Assembly: GCA_028821035.1 (NCBI GenBank)
Contig: JAPPHP010000398.1
Coordinates: forward strand, 1-9,866
Source: Gammaproteobacteria bacterium
Lineage (GTDB): Bacteria; Pseudomonadota; Gammaproteobacteria; Pseudomonadales; Azotimanducaceae
Length of the DNA stretch: 9,866 bases
Reading direction: 5' to 3'
Shown one piece after another: positions 1 to 7,142 of the stretch. Position 1 is the first letter of the stretch. The number at the start of each line of letters is the position of its first letter. The notes beneath the pieces were generated by a model that saw only the letters and a list, made by a program, of their open reading frames with translations, did not search any database and was not told where the DNA came from. Both the position numbers and the translations under genes were made by a program.

Positions 1-607
1 TGCCCTGGGGCGGGCGCGCGAAGTTGGCCACCACGCCCTCCGCCCACGTCTGCGCCCCCACCGCTCCAAGGGCGTCGATCAACGAGGACATCAGCGACAG
101 GTTGTAGATGTTGGAGGAGGGACGCATGCAGACCGTGCCCCTCAGCTCCTCGCTGGCCAGGTCCTCGTAGCGCGCGATGGGTACGGGCAGCGGCCGGCCC
201 CTGGCGTGGACGATTACCCGCGCGCGCTTGGAGAGCCCGAACCACAGGCCGTCCGGATGACGGAGGTGCTCAGGGATGCGCTCCTCGAGCACCGGGGACT
301 CCACGGGCTGGAACAACCCCCGCTGTTCGGCGCGCCAGAGCCGGCCGGCATCGACGGTGATCAGCATGTCCGCCGGCGTGTACTCCCCTTCGTTGGCGAT
401 GCGTTCGATCAGCGCGTCGCTGCCCCCTTCGATCAGGTTGACGGCCACGCCCGTGCGCTCCGTGAACGTGTCATAGAGCGCGAGATCGGTGTCGTAATGC
501 CTGGCCGAGTAGATGTTCACCTGCTCCGCGGCCGCGGACGGGGCCAGCACGCAGGCAAGGAAGAGGCCGAGCGAAACGACACGCCGGCGCGGAACGCGGT
601 CTGTCAC
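1..607 (-). CDS. fbpA: Fe(III) ABC transporter periplasmic substrate-binding protein, C-terminus outside window
   Basis: Translating the minus strand from a GTG at 607 gives about 202 residues, open to the window edge; the family is about 330-350 residues, so roughly the last 40% is missing. Residues 1-27 form a Sec signal peptide: an Arg-rich start (RVPRRR), a hydrophobic core, and a likely AAA|EQ cleavage site. The mature protein begins VNIYSARHYDTD, the opening of the FutA/FbpA/IdiA ferric-binding proteins; the adjacent His-Tyr in SARHY corresponds to iron ligands in this family. LIEGGSDALIERI, PADMLITVDAGRLWRAE and GLWFGLSKRARVIV follow in family order. The role is to capture Fe3+ in the periplasm and deliver it to the permease. 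GTG 607 is the only plausible start ahead of the signal peptide, with a GGAG at 620-623, rather far upstream (12 nt). It lies downstream of the ATPase gene on the same strand, behind a Fur-box match. Iron as substrate is inferred from family and Fur box. Confidence 0.9.
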   Translation of the reverse strand, partial: MTDRVPRRRVVSLGLFLACVLAPSAAAEQVNIYSARHYDTDLALYDTFTERTGVAVNLIEGGSDALIERIANEGEYTPADMLITVDAGRLWRAEQRGLFQPVESPVLEERIPEHLRHPDGLWFGLSKRARVIVHARGRPLPVPIARYEDLASEELRGTVCMRPSSNIYNLSLMSSLIDALGAVGAQTWAEGVVANFARPPQG

Positions 608-672
608 GGTAGAGGTCTGCTCCGTAGGGGGTGGGGCCTTCTCGGGCCAACCGGCAACGAGTCAGGGCAAAA

Positions 673-691
673 GGGAATGAGAATCATTACC
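673..691. promoter_or_regulatory. Fur box (iron-responsive operator) upstream of fbpA
   Basis: The 19 bases GGGAATGAGAATCATTACC match the Fur consensus GATAATGATAATCATTATC at 15 of 19 positions, including an intact AATCATTA half. The site is an imperfect palindrome. It ends 65 nt upstream of the iron-binding protein start and overlaps the TAA stop of the ATPase gene (687-689). With iron plentiful, Fe2+-Fur would be expected to block transcription of fbpA from here. I could not pick out convincing -35/-10 hexamers around it, so the promoter itself is inferred. Confidence 0.85.
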
Positions 692-1781
692 ATGTCGAAC
701 CGGGGTCACGGTAGACGAGCACACGCGCCGAATCAAAGGCCACGGCCACCGTGGCGCCGACGGCGAAATCCGGTTCCCCCGGCCCGAGGGCACGCAGCCG
801 TTCCCCGCCGGCCTCGAGGGTCAGCACATGTCGGTCCCCCAGGAATCGCACATCCACGACCCGCGCATCGCCTGCCGGGCTCGCCGCCAGGCGTACCGAC
901 CCTGCCCGGGCGATCACGGCGTAACGGGCGTTCTCCTCGATCTCCGCCCCGGCGACCTCGATCCGGCCGAACGGAGTCTCCACCGCGCCGGCGACACCCC
1001 GCCCCGGGACGGCGCCGGTGTCGCTGAACAGTTCGGCGACGAAGCGGTCGGCCGGCTTCCGCCAGACCGCCGCGGGCGTATCGTCCTGCACGATCGTTCC
1101 AGCGTCGATGACGGCGATGCGGTCGGCCAGCTCCATGGCCTCCTCCGCATCGTGGGTGACGACGATGCTGGGCACCCCGCTGGCGCGCAGGGCCCGCCGC
1201 GCATCCTCGCGCAGTCGGCGGCGCAGGGTCGAGTCGACGCTGGCGAAGGGCTCGTCAAGAAGCATGACGGCGGGCTCCGGCGCCAGCGCCCGCGCCAGCG
1301 CCACGCGTTGCTGCTCGCCGCCGGACAGGGTGTGCGGATAACGTCGCTCATGCGCCTCGAGTCCCACCTGGCGCAACTGGGCCAGCACCCGCTCGCGGCG
1401 TTCGTCGGGGCTCCGCTTCCGCAACCCGAACGCCACGTTGTCGGCGACGGAGAGATGCGGAAAGAGCACATGATCCTGGAACACGAACCCGAAGCGGCGC
1501 TCTTCCGGCGGCGGCTCCCGTCCGGGCCTCGCGAGTTCGGCGCCGTCGAAGCGAACGACACCGTGCTGCAGGGGTTCGAGACCGGCGACGATGCGCAGCA
1601 ACGTGCTCTTGCCGCTGCCGGAGGCGCCGAGCAGGCAGACGATCTCTCCGGCCTGGACCGCGAGGTTGACATCCTCCAGTACGCGCATGGCGCCGTAACT
1701 GTGGCTGATGTTCTCGAGGGCCAGTCCAGCCCCTGGCGGCGCCACGGCGCCCGCGGGCGTTTGGCTAGAATGCGGCCTCAT
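687..1781 (-). CDS. fbpC: Fe(III) ABC transporter ATP-binding protein (FbpC type)
   Basis: This 364-residue ABC ATPase powers import through the FbpB-type permease at the inner membrane. All nucleotide-binding motifs are intact: Walker A GASGSGKST (52-60), Q-loop Gln102, signature LSGGEQQ (152-158), Walker B VMLLDE (172-177, catalytic Glu177) and switch His210 in VVTHD. Residues from about 260 form a C-terminal TOBE-like domain, as in the MalK/FbpC/PotA group; the length is normal for FbpC. The ATG at 1781 is the longest start and overlaps the permease ATG on the other strand; it leaves about 20 Pro/Ala/Gly-rich residues before the domain begins (LALENISHSYG). A GTG at 1745 would remove twelve of these and leave space for a divergent promoter, so the start is uncertain. 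It is followed by fbpA on the same strand, 79 nt apart. The ferric-iron assignment rests on the neighbours; the ATPase alone could serve spermidine or thiamine importers. Confidence 0.9.
   Translation of the reverse strand: MRPHSSQTPAGAVAPPGAGLALENISHSYGAMRVLEDVNLAVQAGEIVCLLGASGSGKSTLLRIVAGLEPLQHGVVRFDGAELARPGREPPPEERRFGFVFQDHVLFPHLSVADNVAFGLRKRSPDERRERVLAQLRQVGLEAHERRYPHTLSGGEQQRVALARALAPEPAVMLLDEPFASVDSTLRRRLREDARRALRASGVPSIVVTHDAEEAMELADRIAVIDAGTIVQDDTPAAVWRKPADRFVAELFSDTGAVPGRGVAGAVETPFGRIEVAGAEIEENARYAVIARAGSVRLAASPAGDARVVDVRFLGDRHVLTLEAGGERLRALGPGEPDFAVGATVAVAFDSARVLVYRDPGSTW
1766..1771 (+). promoter_or_regulatory. Possible -10 element for the permease gene
   Basis: TAGAAT matches five of six bases of the sigma70 -10 consensus and ends 8 nt before the permease ATG at 1780. 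No good -35 sits 16-18 nt upstream. If it is used, transcription would begin at or very near the start codon, giving a leaderless or nearly leaderless mRNA; no Shine-Dalgarno sequence is visible there either. A weak call from sequence alone. Confidence 0.35.
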
Positions 1782-3462
1782 GTCCGATCACGCGCCAGCG
1801 GCGGCCCGTAGCGCGCCGCGCATGCGCCGCGCGCCCTCGGTGTGGTCCGTGGGCACCGCTGCGATCGCCCTGCCCATCGCCGCCCCGATCGCCGCGATTC
1901 TCCTGGCCTTCCTGGCACCGGCTTCAGAGGTGTGGACGCACCTGCGCGAGACCGTGCTTGTCGAGTACGTGGTCAATACGCTGGCTCTCGTTCTCTGGGT
2001 CGCGACGGTGGCGCTGCTCGTGGGCGCGAGCTGTGCATGGCTGGTCGCCACGAGGGACTTCCCCGGGCGGCGCGTGTTCGCATGGGCCCTGATTCTACCG
2101 TTTGCCGCACCCGCCTACGTGGTGGCCTACGCCTATGCGGACCTGCTCGCCTTTGCGGGGCCCCTGCAGACGTGGCTGCGGGAGACCGGCGTACTCGAAG
2201 GAGGACTGCCGGCGGTTCGCTCCCTGCCCGGCGCCGGCCTGGTGCTCGGCTTCACCCTGTATCCGTACGTCTACCTCCTGGCGCACAACGCATTCGCGGC
2301 GCAGGCGGGGCCGCTCACCGAAGCGGCCCGGACGCTTGGCGCCACGCCCGGGCGCGCCTTCTTCACCGTGGCCCTGCGCCACGCCCGCCCCGCCATCGCG
2401 GGCGGCCTCGCGCTCGCGCTCATGGAGGCCGCGGCGGACTTCGGGGTGGTCGATTTCTTCGGCGTGCCGACGCTCACGAACGGCATCTTCCGCACCTGGT
2501 ACGCCCAGGGCGAGTACTCCGCCGCCATGCAACTCGCCGGCTGGCTGTTCCTCATCGTCGCGGTGCTGGTTGTGCTGGAACAACTCGCCCGCCGCGGCCT
2601 GCACGCCAATCCGGTCGGGAGAAACGCACCCCCCGCGCGGGTGCGGCTGACCGGCTGGCGCGCCGCGTTCGCCGTGGCGGTCTGTGCCACGCCCGTGACG
2701 CTCGGTCTGCTGCTGCCGGGCGCGGTGCTGGTCCACAACGCCGTGGTGGCCGGAGATCCGACCTTCGGCGCGCCGTTCGTCGGCTACGTCACCAACAGCG
2801 TCACGGTGGCCTCGCTGGCGGCGGTGCTCGCCGCACTGTCAGCGCTCTGGCTGAACTACGCAGCACGGCTGGAAGGCGGCTCCCGGTTCCTGCGCGCCGG
2901 CGTCCGCACGGCGACGCTCGGCTACGCGGTACCCGGAATGGTCCTCGCGGTCGGCTTGATCGGGCCCCTGACTGCCGCCGACAGGGCGCTCGCCGGCTGG
3001 CTGCGCGACGTCTTCGACATCAATGCCGGTCTCCTGCTGACCGGAACCAGCGCCGCACTCGTATTCGTCTACCTCGCGCGCTTCCTGACGGTGGCGTTCA
3101 ACACCATCGAAGGCGGCATGGCGCGCATCCACCCGAACTACGACGGCGCGGCGCGCAGCCTGGGCGCGGCCCCGGGACGCCTGCTTGCGCGAGTCCACGT
3201 GCCGATCCTGACGCCGGCCCTCCTGACGGCGATGCTCCTCGTGTTCGTGGACGTGATCAAGGAATTGCCGGCAACGCTGATTCTGCGGCCCTTCAACTTC
3301 GAGACACTGGCGACACGCGCCTACCGACTCGCCTCCGACGAGCGGATTGCCGAGGCGTCCACAGCGTCACTCCTGATCGTGGCGGTCGGCCTCGTACCCA
3401 CCGTGCTCCTGGCCCTGCAGAACTTCGGGGCGAGGCGCGCGCCGCAGGGCCTCAACCCTTGA
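1780..3462 (+). CDS. fbpB: Fe(III) ABC transporter permease, fused two-domain (FbpB type)
   Basis: This 560-residue, very hydrophobic protein is an inner-membrane permease with two binding-protein-dependent transport domains in one chain, about twelve membrane spans, as in FbpB/SfuB/HitB. Each half carries the cytoplasmic EAA loop that docks the ATPase: EAARTLGATPGRAFF (181-195) and GAARSLGAAPGRLLARVHVP (457-476). Other family features are ADFGVVDFFGVPTLTNGIF in the first half and DVIKELPATLILRPFNFETL (491-510) near the end. Length is normal. I chose ATG 1780; the frame is open further upstream, but that would lie inside fbpC. ATG 1822 is an alternative, and neither has a clear ribosome-binding site. 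The gene diverges from fbpC with overlapping start codons and ends in an 11-bp tail-to-tail overlap with the ATP-grasp gene. It presumably works with the neighbouring ATPase and binding protein, though it is not in one operon with them. Confidence 0.92.
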   Translation: MSDHAPAAARSAPRMRRAPSVWSVGTAAIALPIAAPIAAILLAFLAPASEVWTHLRETVLVEYVVNTLALVLWVATVALLVGASCAWLVATRDFPGRRVFAWALILPFAAPAYVVAYAYADLLAFAGPLQTWLRETGVLEGGLPAVRSLPGAGLVLGFTLYPYVYLLAHNAFAAQAGPLTEAARTLGATPGRAFFTVALRHARPAIAGGLALALMEAAADFGVVDFFGVPTLTNGIFRTWYAQGEYSAAMQLAGWLFLIVAVLVVLEQLARRGLHANPVGRNAPPARVRLTGWRAAFAVAVCATPVTLGLLLPGAVLVHNAVVAGDPTFGAPFVGYVTNSVTVASLAAVLAALSALWLNYAARLEGGSRFLRAGVRTATLGYAVPGMVLAVGLIGPLTAADRALAGWLRDVFDINAGLLLTGTSAALVFVYLARFLTVAFNTIEGGMARIHPNYDGAARSLGAAPGRLLARVHVPILTPALLTAMLLVFVDVIKELPATLILRPFNFETLATRAYRLASDERIAEASTASLLIVAVGLVPTVLLALQNFGARRAPQGLNP

Positions 3463-4663
3463 ACCCGCACGCCCGGAAAAAGTCGAGCACCTGGTCCGTC
3501 AGGAAGCCGCGTCCACCGGCGAGCTGCGGGATGTTGAACGCGCCGCCCGTGTTGACTTCGACGATCGACAACCCGTCCGCGAGAATCGCGATGTCCATCG
3601 AGTGGTAGCGGACCGGCGTGAAGATGGCGGAGCACTCGTGCGCGAGCGCAACCAGGTCATCCCAGCCAGGCACACGCTCGCCTACCAGGTCCGCACCGGT
3701 GTCCGGGTGCGCGCGATGGTCGGTGGTCCCGAAGGCGTCCTTGGTCCGCGCGCTGCGGATCTCGCCCGTGGCCGGGTCCACGTCGCAGGCGAGGTTGCCC
3801 GACCGCCAGTAGTTGTCCGCGACGTGCTCGGACGCCGCCATCTTGAGTGCGGCGAACGGCAGCTTCACGCCCGCATCCGTTCGGAGCAGGTAGACCCGCA
3901 CGGTGGCGAGCCGCTCCGTGTAACGGGCCAGGGCCGGGTGGTTCCGCTGCACCGGCTGCACGACGTAGCAGTGACCGCCGATGAACTCCGGGAAACACGC
4001 GTCGTACGCCATCCAGCCCTCGCCGTGGACGTGCAGCCGCTCGCGTTCCACGCCGTCGACGACGAAGGCGCCATAGCTCGCCAATCCATGGTTCGGCTTG
4101 CAGAAGAGGGGCGTCCCTTCACGACCGCAGCCACGGACGAACTCGCCGAACTCGCGTTCCGTACGGATCTTGCGCGTGCCGGGGAACGCCCGTCCGGTCG
4201 TGTCGATCATCGCCAGTATGGGCGGCTGGGGGAGGCCCGCGCGTTCGAGAAGCTGGCCGCACAGCCACTTGTCTTCCGTCGCCGCCTGCCACGCGATGTC
4301 GTTGCACCGCCGCACGATCGGCCAGTGCAGCCTTTCCGTGAGGAACCGGCCCCTCTCGTCGTCGCTCAGCGACGGGTCGTACACGGAGTACTGGACGTAC
4401 TCCTGGAGCGTCAACCTGCCGCGCCCGCGCGCGAGCCCGATGTACTCGCGGGCGATGGCGAAGGGGCTCCTGCCGCTGGTCGCGACGGCGTGCTGCAGGT
4501 AGCGCGTTAGCGGCGGCTTCCGCTCCGTCCAGAGGCGCACGTCGCGATCCCACGCCGACTCGCCCTGCCGGCGCGTCGTCACCGGTGCGCCCTCAGGCGG
4601 ATCCGAGCCTGGCTTCTCCGGAGCGGGCGCGGCGACTTCTTCGGGGGTCGTTGACGATTGCAT
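3452..4663 (-). CDS. Sugar-transfer-associated-type ATP-grasp protein
   Basis: A 403-residue soluble protein, with no signal peptide or membrane span. Residues 1-35 are a Pro/Ala/Glu-rich, probably disordered leader; the rest resembles the ATP-grasp family predicted to act near cell-surface polysaccharide synthesis (ATPgrasp_ST). Visible ATP-grasp features are FCKPNHGLASYG (187-198) with Lys189 and a Gly-rich loop, a hinge-like strand YVVQPVQRNH (233-242), TVRVYLLR (254-261), and the C-terminal metal site SMDIAI (Asp357) and IVEVNTGG (Glu369, Asn371). Such enzymes make an acyl-phosphate and join it to an amine or thiol, but the substrate here is unknown. The ATG at 4663 starts 8 nt after the ychF stop with no clear ribosome-binding site, suggesting co-transcription and translational coupling. 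No glycosyltransferase or polysaccharide gene is in the window, so the cell-surface role is only the family prediction. A RimK-like amino-acid ligase is an alternative. Confidence 0.82.
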   Translation of the reverse strand: MQSSTTPEEVAAPAPEKPGSDPPEGAPVTTRRQGESAWDRDVRLWTERKPPLTRYLQHAVATSGRSPFAIAREYIGLARGRGRLTLQEYVQYSVYDPSLSDDERGRFLTERLHWPIVRRCNDIAWQAATEDKWLCGQLLERAGLPQPPILAMIDTTGRAFPGTRKIRTEREFGEFVRGCGREGTPLFCKPNHGLASYGAFVVDGVERERLHVHGEGWMAYDACFPEFIGGHCYVVQPVQRNHPALARYTERLATVRVYLLRTDAGVKLPFAALKMAASEHVADNYWRSGNLACDVDPATGEIRSARTKDAFGTTDHRAHPDTGADLVGERVPGWDDLVALAHECSAIFTPVRYHSMDIAILADGLSIVEVNTGGAFNIPQLAGGRGFLTDQVLDFFRACGFKG

Positions 4664-4671
4664 CGCAAGGC

Positions 4672-5763
4672 TCAGACATTGAAGCGAAAGCGCATGACGT
4701 CGCCGTCCCCGACGACGTAATCGCGGCCCTCCAGCCGCCACCGGCCCGCTTCCCGCGCGCCCTGCTCGCCACCGTACGCCACGAAGTCCTCGAAAGCGAC
4801 CACCTCGGCGCGGATGAAGCCGCGCTCGAAATCCGTGTGGATGACGCCGGCGGCCTCGAGCGCCGTCGCACCCCGGGGCACGGTCCACGCCCGGGTCTCC
4901 TTCGGACCCACGGTGAAGAAGTCCTGCAAGCCCAGCAACCGGTGGCCGGCGCGGATGACGCGATCCAGGCAAGGCTCCTCGAGACCGAGAGCGGCGAGAA
5001 ACTCCCCGCGCTCCCCGGCGGGGAGTTCCGCGATCTCGGCCTCGATGCGGTTGCAGACGGCCACGACCTCCGCACCCTCGGCCCGGGCCGCCGCGCGCAC
5101 CGCGTCGAGCATCGGGTTGTCCTCAAGGCCGTCCTCCGCGACGTTCGCGACGTACATCACCGGCTTCGCGGTCAACAGGTGCAGGTCCCGAATGGCTTCC
5201 CGCTCGTTCGCTTCCAGCCCCAGCGCGCGCACGGCGATGCCGGCGTTCAGGCCGGCCTCCACACGACCGAGCAGCTCTACCCGGACCCGCGCGTCCGCAT
5301 CGCCCACAGCCGCCAACCGGCGCGACCGGTCGAGGCTCCGCTCGACGGTCTCGAGGTCCGCCAGCGCCAGTTCGGTCTCGACGACGGCGATGTCCTCCGC
5401 CGGCGCCACCGCCCCCGAGACGTGCACGACGTTGTCGTCCTCGAAGCACCGCACGACGTGTGCGACCGCGTGCATTTCCCGGACGTGGGCGAGGAACCGG
5501 TTGCCGAGTCCCTCGCCCGCCGCCGCGCCGCGCACCAGCCCCGCGATGTCGACGAACTCCACGGTCGACGGGACCGCCCGGGGCATGTCCGTCAGTGCGG
5601 CGATCTTCTCGAGCCGCGGGTCCGGCACCGGCACGACGCCGGTGTTCGGTTCGATGGTGCAGAACGGGAAGTTCCCCGCATCCACCGCCGCGTTCGTGAG
5701 CGCGTTGAACAGCGTCGACTTGCCCACGTTCGGCAGGCCGACGATCCCGCAGCGGAACCCCAT
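4672..5763 (-). CDS. ychF: Ribosome-associated P-loop NTPase YchF/OLA1
   Basis: This 363-residue protein is full length for YchF, an Obg-family P-loop NTPase that in studied members prefers ATP to GTP and binds the 70S ribosome; it is linked to stress responses. Seen in order: P-loop GLPNVGKST (9-17), switch I around FCTIEPNTGVV (34-44), DIAGLVRGA (72-80) with a hydrophobic residue where classical GTPases have the catalytic Gln, NVAE (207-210) replacing the usual NKxD and explaining the ATP preference, a helical region at about 120-200, and a C-terminal TGS domain from about 280 ending in VMRFRFNV. The ATG follows the pth stop with no gap (TGA then ATG), so translation is probably coupled to pth. 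The pth-ychF pair is widespread in Proteobacteria. Here a further gene, the ATP-grasp, follows after 8 nt. Confidence 0.97.
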   Translation of the reverse strand: MGFRCGIVGLPNVGKSTLFNALTNAAVDAGNFPFCTIEPNTGVVPVPDPRLEKIAALTDMPRAVPSTVEFVDIAGLVRGAAAGEGLGNRFLAHVREMHAVAHVVRCFEDDNVVHVSGAVAPAEDIAVVETELALADLETVERSLDRSRRLAAVGDADARVRVELLGRVEAGLNAGIAVRALGLEANEREAIRDLHLLTAKPVMYVANVAEDGLEDNPMLDAVRAAARAEGAEVVAVCNRIEAEIAELPAGERGEFLAALGLEEPCLDRVIRAGHRLLGLQDFFTVGPKETRAWTVPRGATALEAAGVIHTDFERGFIRAEVVAFEDFVAYGGEQGAREAGRWRLEGRDYVVGDGDVMRFRFNV

Positions 5764-6369
5764 TCAGCCGCGCTCGTCGCCCGCGTCCGGACCCGGCGCA
5801 TGCAGGCGGTTCATCGCCGCCTGCCATTCGCCGTCGAGCACCAGCCCGAGCAACTCGTCGTCCATGGCCCCGCTCTCGCGGACCAACTCCCGGCTCGCGG
5901 CCGGCAGCCGCGAACCCGTGAGAAATCCGACCATGCGAGAGCGCCCGGGATGGCCGACGCCGATGCGAAGCCGCACGAAGTCGTGGCGGCTGCCCAGTCC
6001 GGCCGCCACGCTCGAGATCCCGTTGTGCGTCGCCCGACGGCCACCGACCTTGAGACGCATCACGCCGAGCGGAAAGTCCACCTCGTCGTGCGCGACCAGG
6101 ATCTCCGCGGGCTCCACGCGATAGTAGTGCGCAAGCGGACCGACGGACTCCCCGGACAGGTTCATGTACGTCCCGGGCACGAGGAGCAGGACCTCTCGCC
6201 CGAGCAGGTCGCCCCGGCCCACGAACCCCTTGAACCGCGCCCGTTCCGCGAGCGTCACGCCAAAACGTTCCGCCAGGTCCCGTACCCACTGGGCCCCAAC
6301 GTTGTGGGGCGTGTCGCGATACCGGGGCCCGGGATTGCCGAGCCCCGCGATCAGACGGATCGCGGCCAT
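5764..6369 (-). CDS. pth: Peptidyl-tRNA hydrolase
   Basis: A 201-residue cytoplasmic enzyme that cleaves the ester bond of peptidyl-tRNAs dropped from stalled ribosomes, recycling tRNA. Family landmarks are IAGLGNPG with Asn12, TPHNVG with the catalytic His22, TYMNLSGES (68-76), AHDEVDFPLG with Asp95, THNG with His115 and Asn116, and RIGVGHPG (135-142). These line up with Asn10, His20, Asp93, His113 and Asn114 of the E. coli enzyme. The stretch just before THNG reads GGRRA rather than the usual Gly/His-rich GGGHGG, so a conserved loop is altered while the key residues remain. Length is normal. The ATG at 6369 lies 21 nt after the rplY stop, with only a weak GGGG-type ribosome-binding site. 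The stop directly abuts the ychF start. Confidence 0.96.
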   Translation of the reverse strand: MAAIRLIAGLGNPGPRYRDTPHNVGAQWVRDLAERFGVTLAERARFKGFVGRGDLLGREVLLLVPGTYMNLSGESVGPLAHYYRVEPAEILVAHDEVDFPLGVMRLKVGGRRATHNGISSVAAGLGSRHDFVRLRIGVGHPGRSRMVGFLTGSRLPAASRELVRESGAMDDELLGLVLDGEWQAAMNRLHAPGPDAGDERG

Positions 6370-6390
6370 GCGTCGGCAGCCCCGACGCGG

Positions 6391-7101
6391 CTATCGGTCT
6401 TCGGACTCTTCGCCCTCGTCCGCCCCTGACGTGTCGGCATCGGACTCGTCGGCCGCCGCTTCGTCACCGACGCCCTCCTCACCCGCGGCCAGTTCCTCTT
6501 CCTCGTCGAGGAGCCCTCCACGCGGGATCTGTACGCTCACCACAGCCGCATCGCGGTCCGCTCCGTGGGCCAGCGCGACGATCGTGACGCCGTCCGGCAT
6601 CGAGAGTTCGGAGAGGTGCACGGAATGTCCGACGTCGAGATGTTCGAGGTCGATCTCGATGTGCGCCGGCAGGTCCCCGGGCAGGCAGGACACCTCCAGC
6701 TCGATCATGTTGCGCGTGATGGTCCCGCCCCCGGTGCGGACGCCCAGGCACTTGTCCTCGTTCACGAAGTGCACGGGCACCGCGATCTGGATCGGCCTGT
6801 CCGCCTGGATGCGCAGCAGGTCGACGTGCAGCACGCGGTCCGTGGCCGGATGACGCTGCAGGTCCCGCAGAACGGCCTGGCAGTGCTCGCCGTTCAACGC
6901 GACGTCCATCACCTGCGAGAAGAACGCCTCCTGCTGCATGGCCCGGGCCAGCGTCCGGTACGTCAGGGCGATGGGCGCCGGCGCGTCCGCGCCCCCGTAC
7001 AGGATCCCGGGCACCATGCCCGCCTCGCGGCGCAGGCGCCGGCTCGCGCCGGTGCCCAGGCCGGCGCGCGGCTCGACCTCGAGGACGATCTGTTCTGCCA
7101 T
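6391..7101 (-). CDS. rplY: Ribosomal protein L25/general stress protein CTC (two-domain form)
   Basis: A 236-residue protein of the long, TL5/CTC type, which binds 5S rRNA in the 50S subunit. Residues 1-95 are the L25 domain: basic opening ASRRLRREAGMVPGILYGG (19-37), then LRDLQRHPATDRVLHVDLLR (78-97). Residues about 98-195 are the CTC beta domain, including VPVHFVNEDKCLGVRTGGG and HLDVGHSVHLSEL. From about 198 the tail is almost entirely Glu, Asp, Ala and Gly, a disordered acidic extension common in long L25 proteins. ATG 7101 is well supported by a GGAG ribosome-binding site 7 nt upstream (7109-7112). It lies 41 nt after prs with a stable hairpin between, and 21 nt before pth. The prs-rplY-pth-ychF order is standard for Gammaproteobacteria. 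Confidence 0.96.
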   Translation of the reverse strand: MAEQIVLEVEPRAGLGTGASRRLRREAGMVPGILYGGADAPAPIALTYRTLARAMQQEAFFSQVMDVALNGEHCQAVLRDLQRHPATDRVLHVDLLRIQADRPIQIAVPVHFVNEDKCLGVRTGGGTITRNMIELEVSCLPGDLPAHIEIDLEHLDVGHSVHLSELSMPDGVTIVALAHGADRDAAVVSVQIPRGGLLDEEEELAAGEEGVGDEAAADESDADTSGADEGEESEDR

Positions 7102-7119
7102 GTGCTGTCTCCGCTCCTG

Positions 7120-7141
7120 CCCGCCGGGAACCCCGGCCGGG
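7120..7141 (-). other. Strong hairpin between prs and rplY
   Basis: On the minus strand, CCCGGCCGGG (7141-7132), a 3-nt loop GTT, and CCCGGCGGG (7128-7120) can form a 9-bp all-GC stem with one bulged G. It begins one base after the prs stop codon and ends 7 nt before the GGAG of rplY. No T-tract follows, so it is not a standard intrinsic terminator. It could stabilise or help process the mRNA, or tune rplY expression; GC-rich DNA also makes such stems by chance. Confidence 0.45.
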
Positions 7142-7142
7142 A

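Noticed and set aside
608..672. Possible terminator between fbpC and fbpA
   Set aside because: Only a 4-bp GGCC/GGCC stem with no T-tract; too weak to call.
206..1027. Plus-strand 273-codon frame opposite fbpA and the fbpC end
   Set aside because: Opposes two recognisable genes, crosses the Fur box, and ends in a low-complexity Arg/Pro run.
828..1811. Plus-strand open frame opposite fbpC
   Set aside because: Fully antisense to an ABC ATPase with every motif intact; no recognisable protein.
4664..4972. Upstream extension of the ATP-grasp frame to 4972
   Set aside because: It lies within ychF in another frame, is Arg/Gly-rich without motif, and ATG 4663 right after the ychF stop is the natural start.
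4585..6429. 614-codon plus-strand open frame across ychF, pth and rplY
   Set aside because: Antisense to three recognisable genes; its translation is Arg/His/Pro-rich with no family motif, the usual mirror of high-GC coding DNA.
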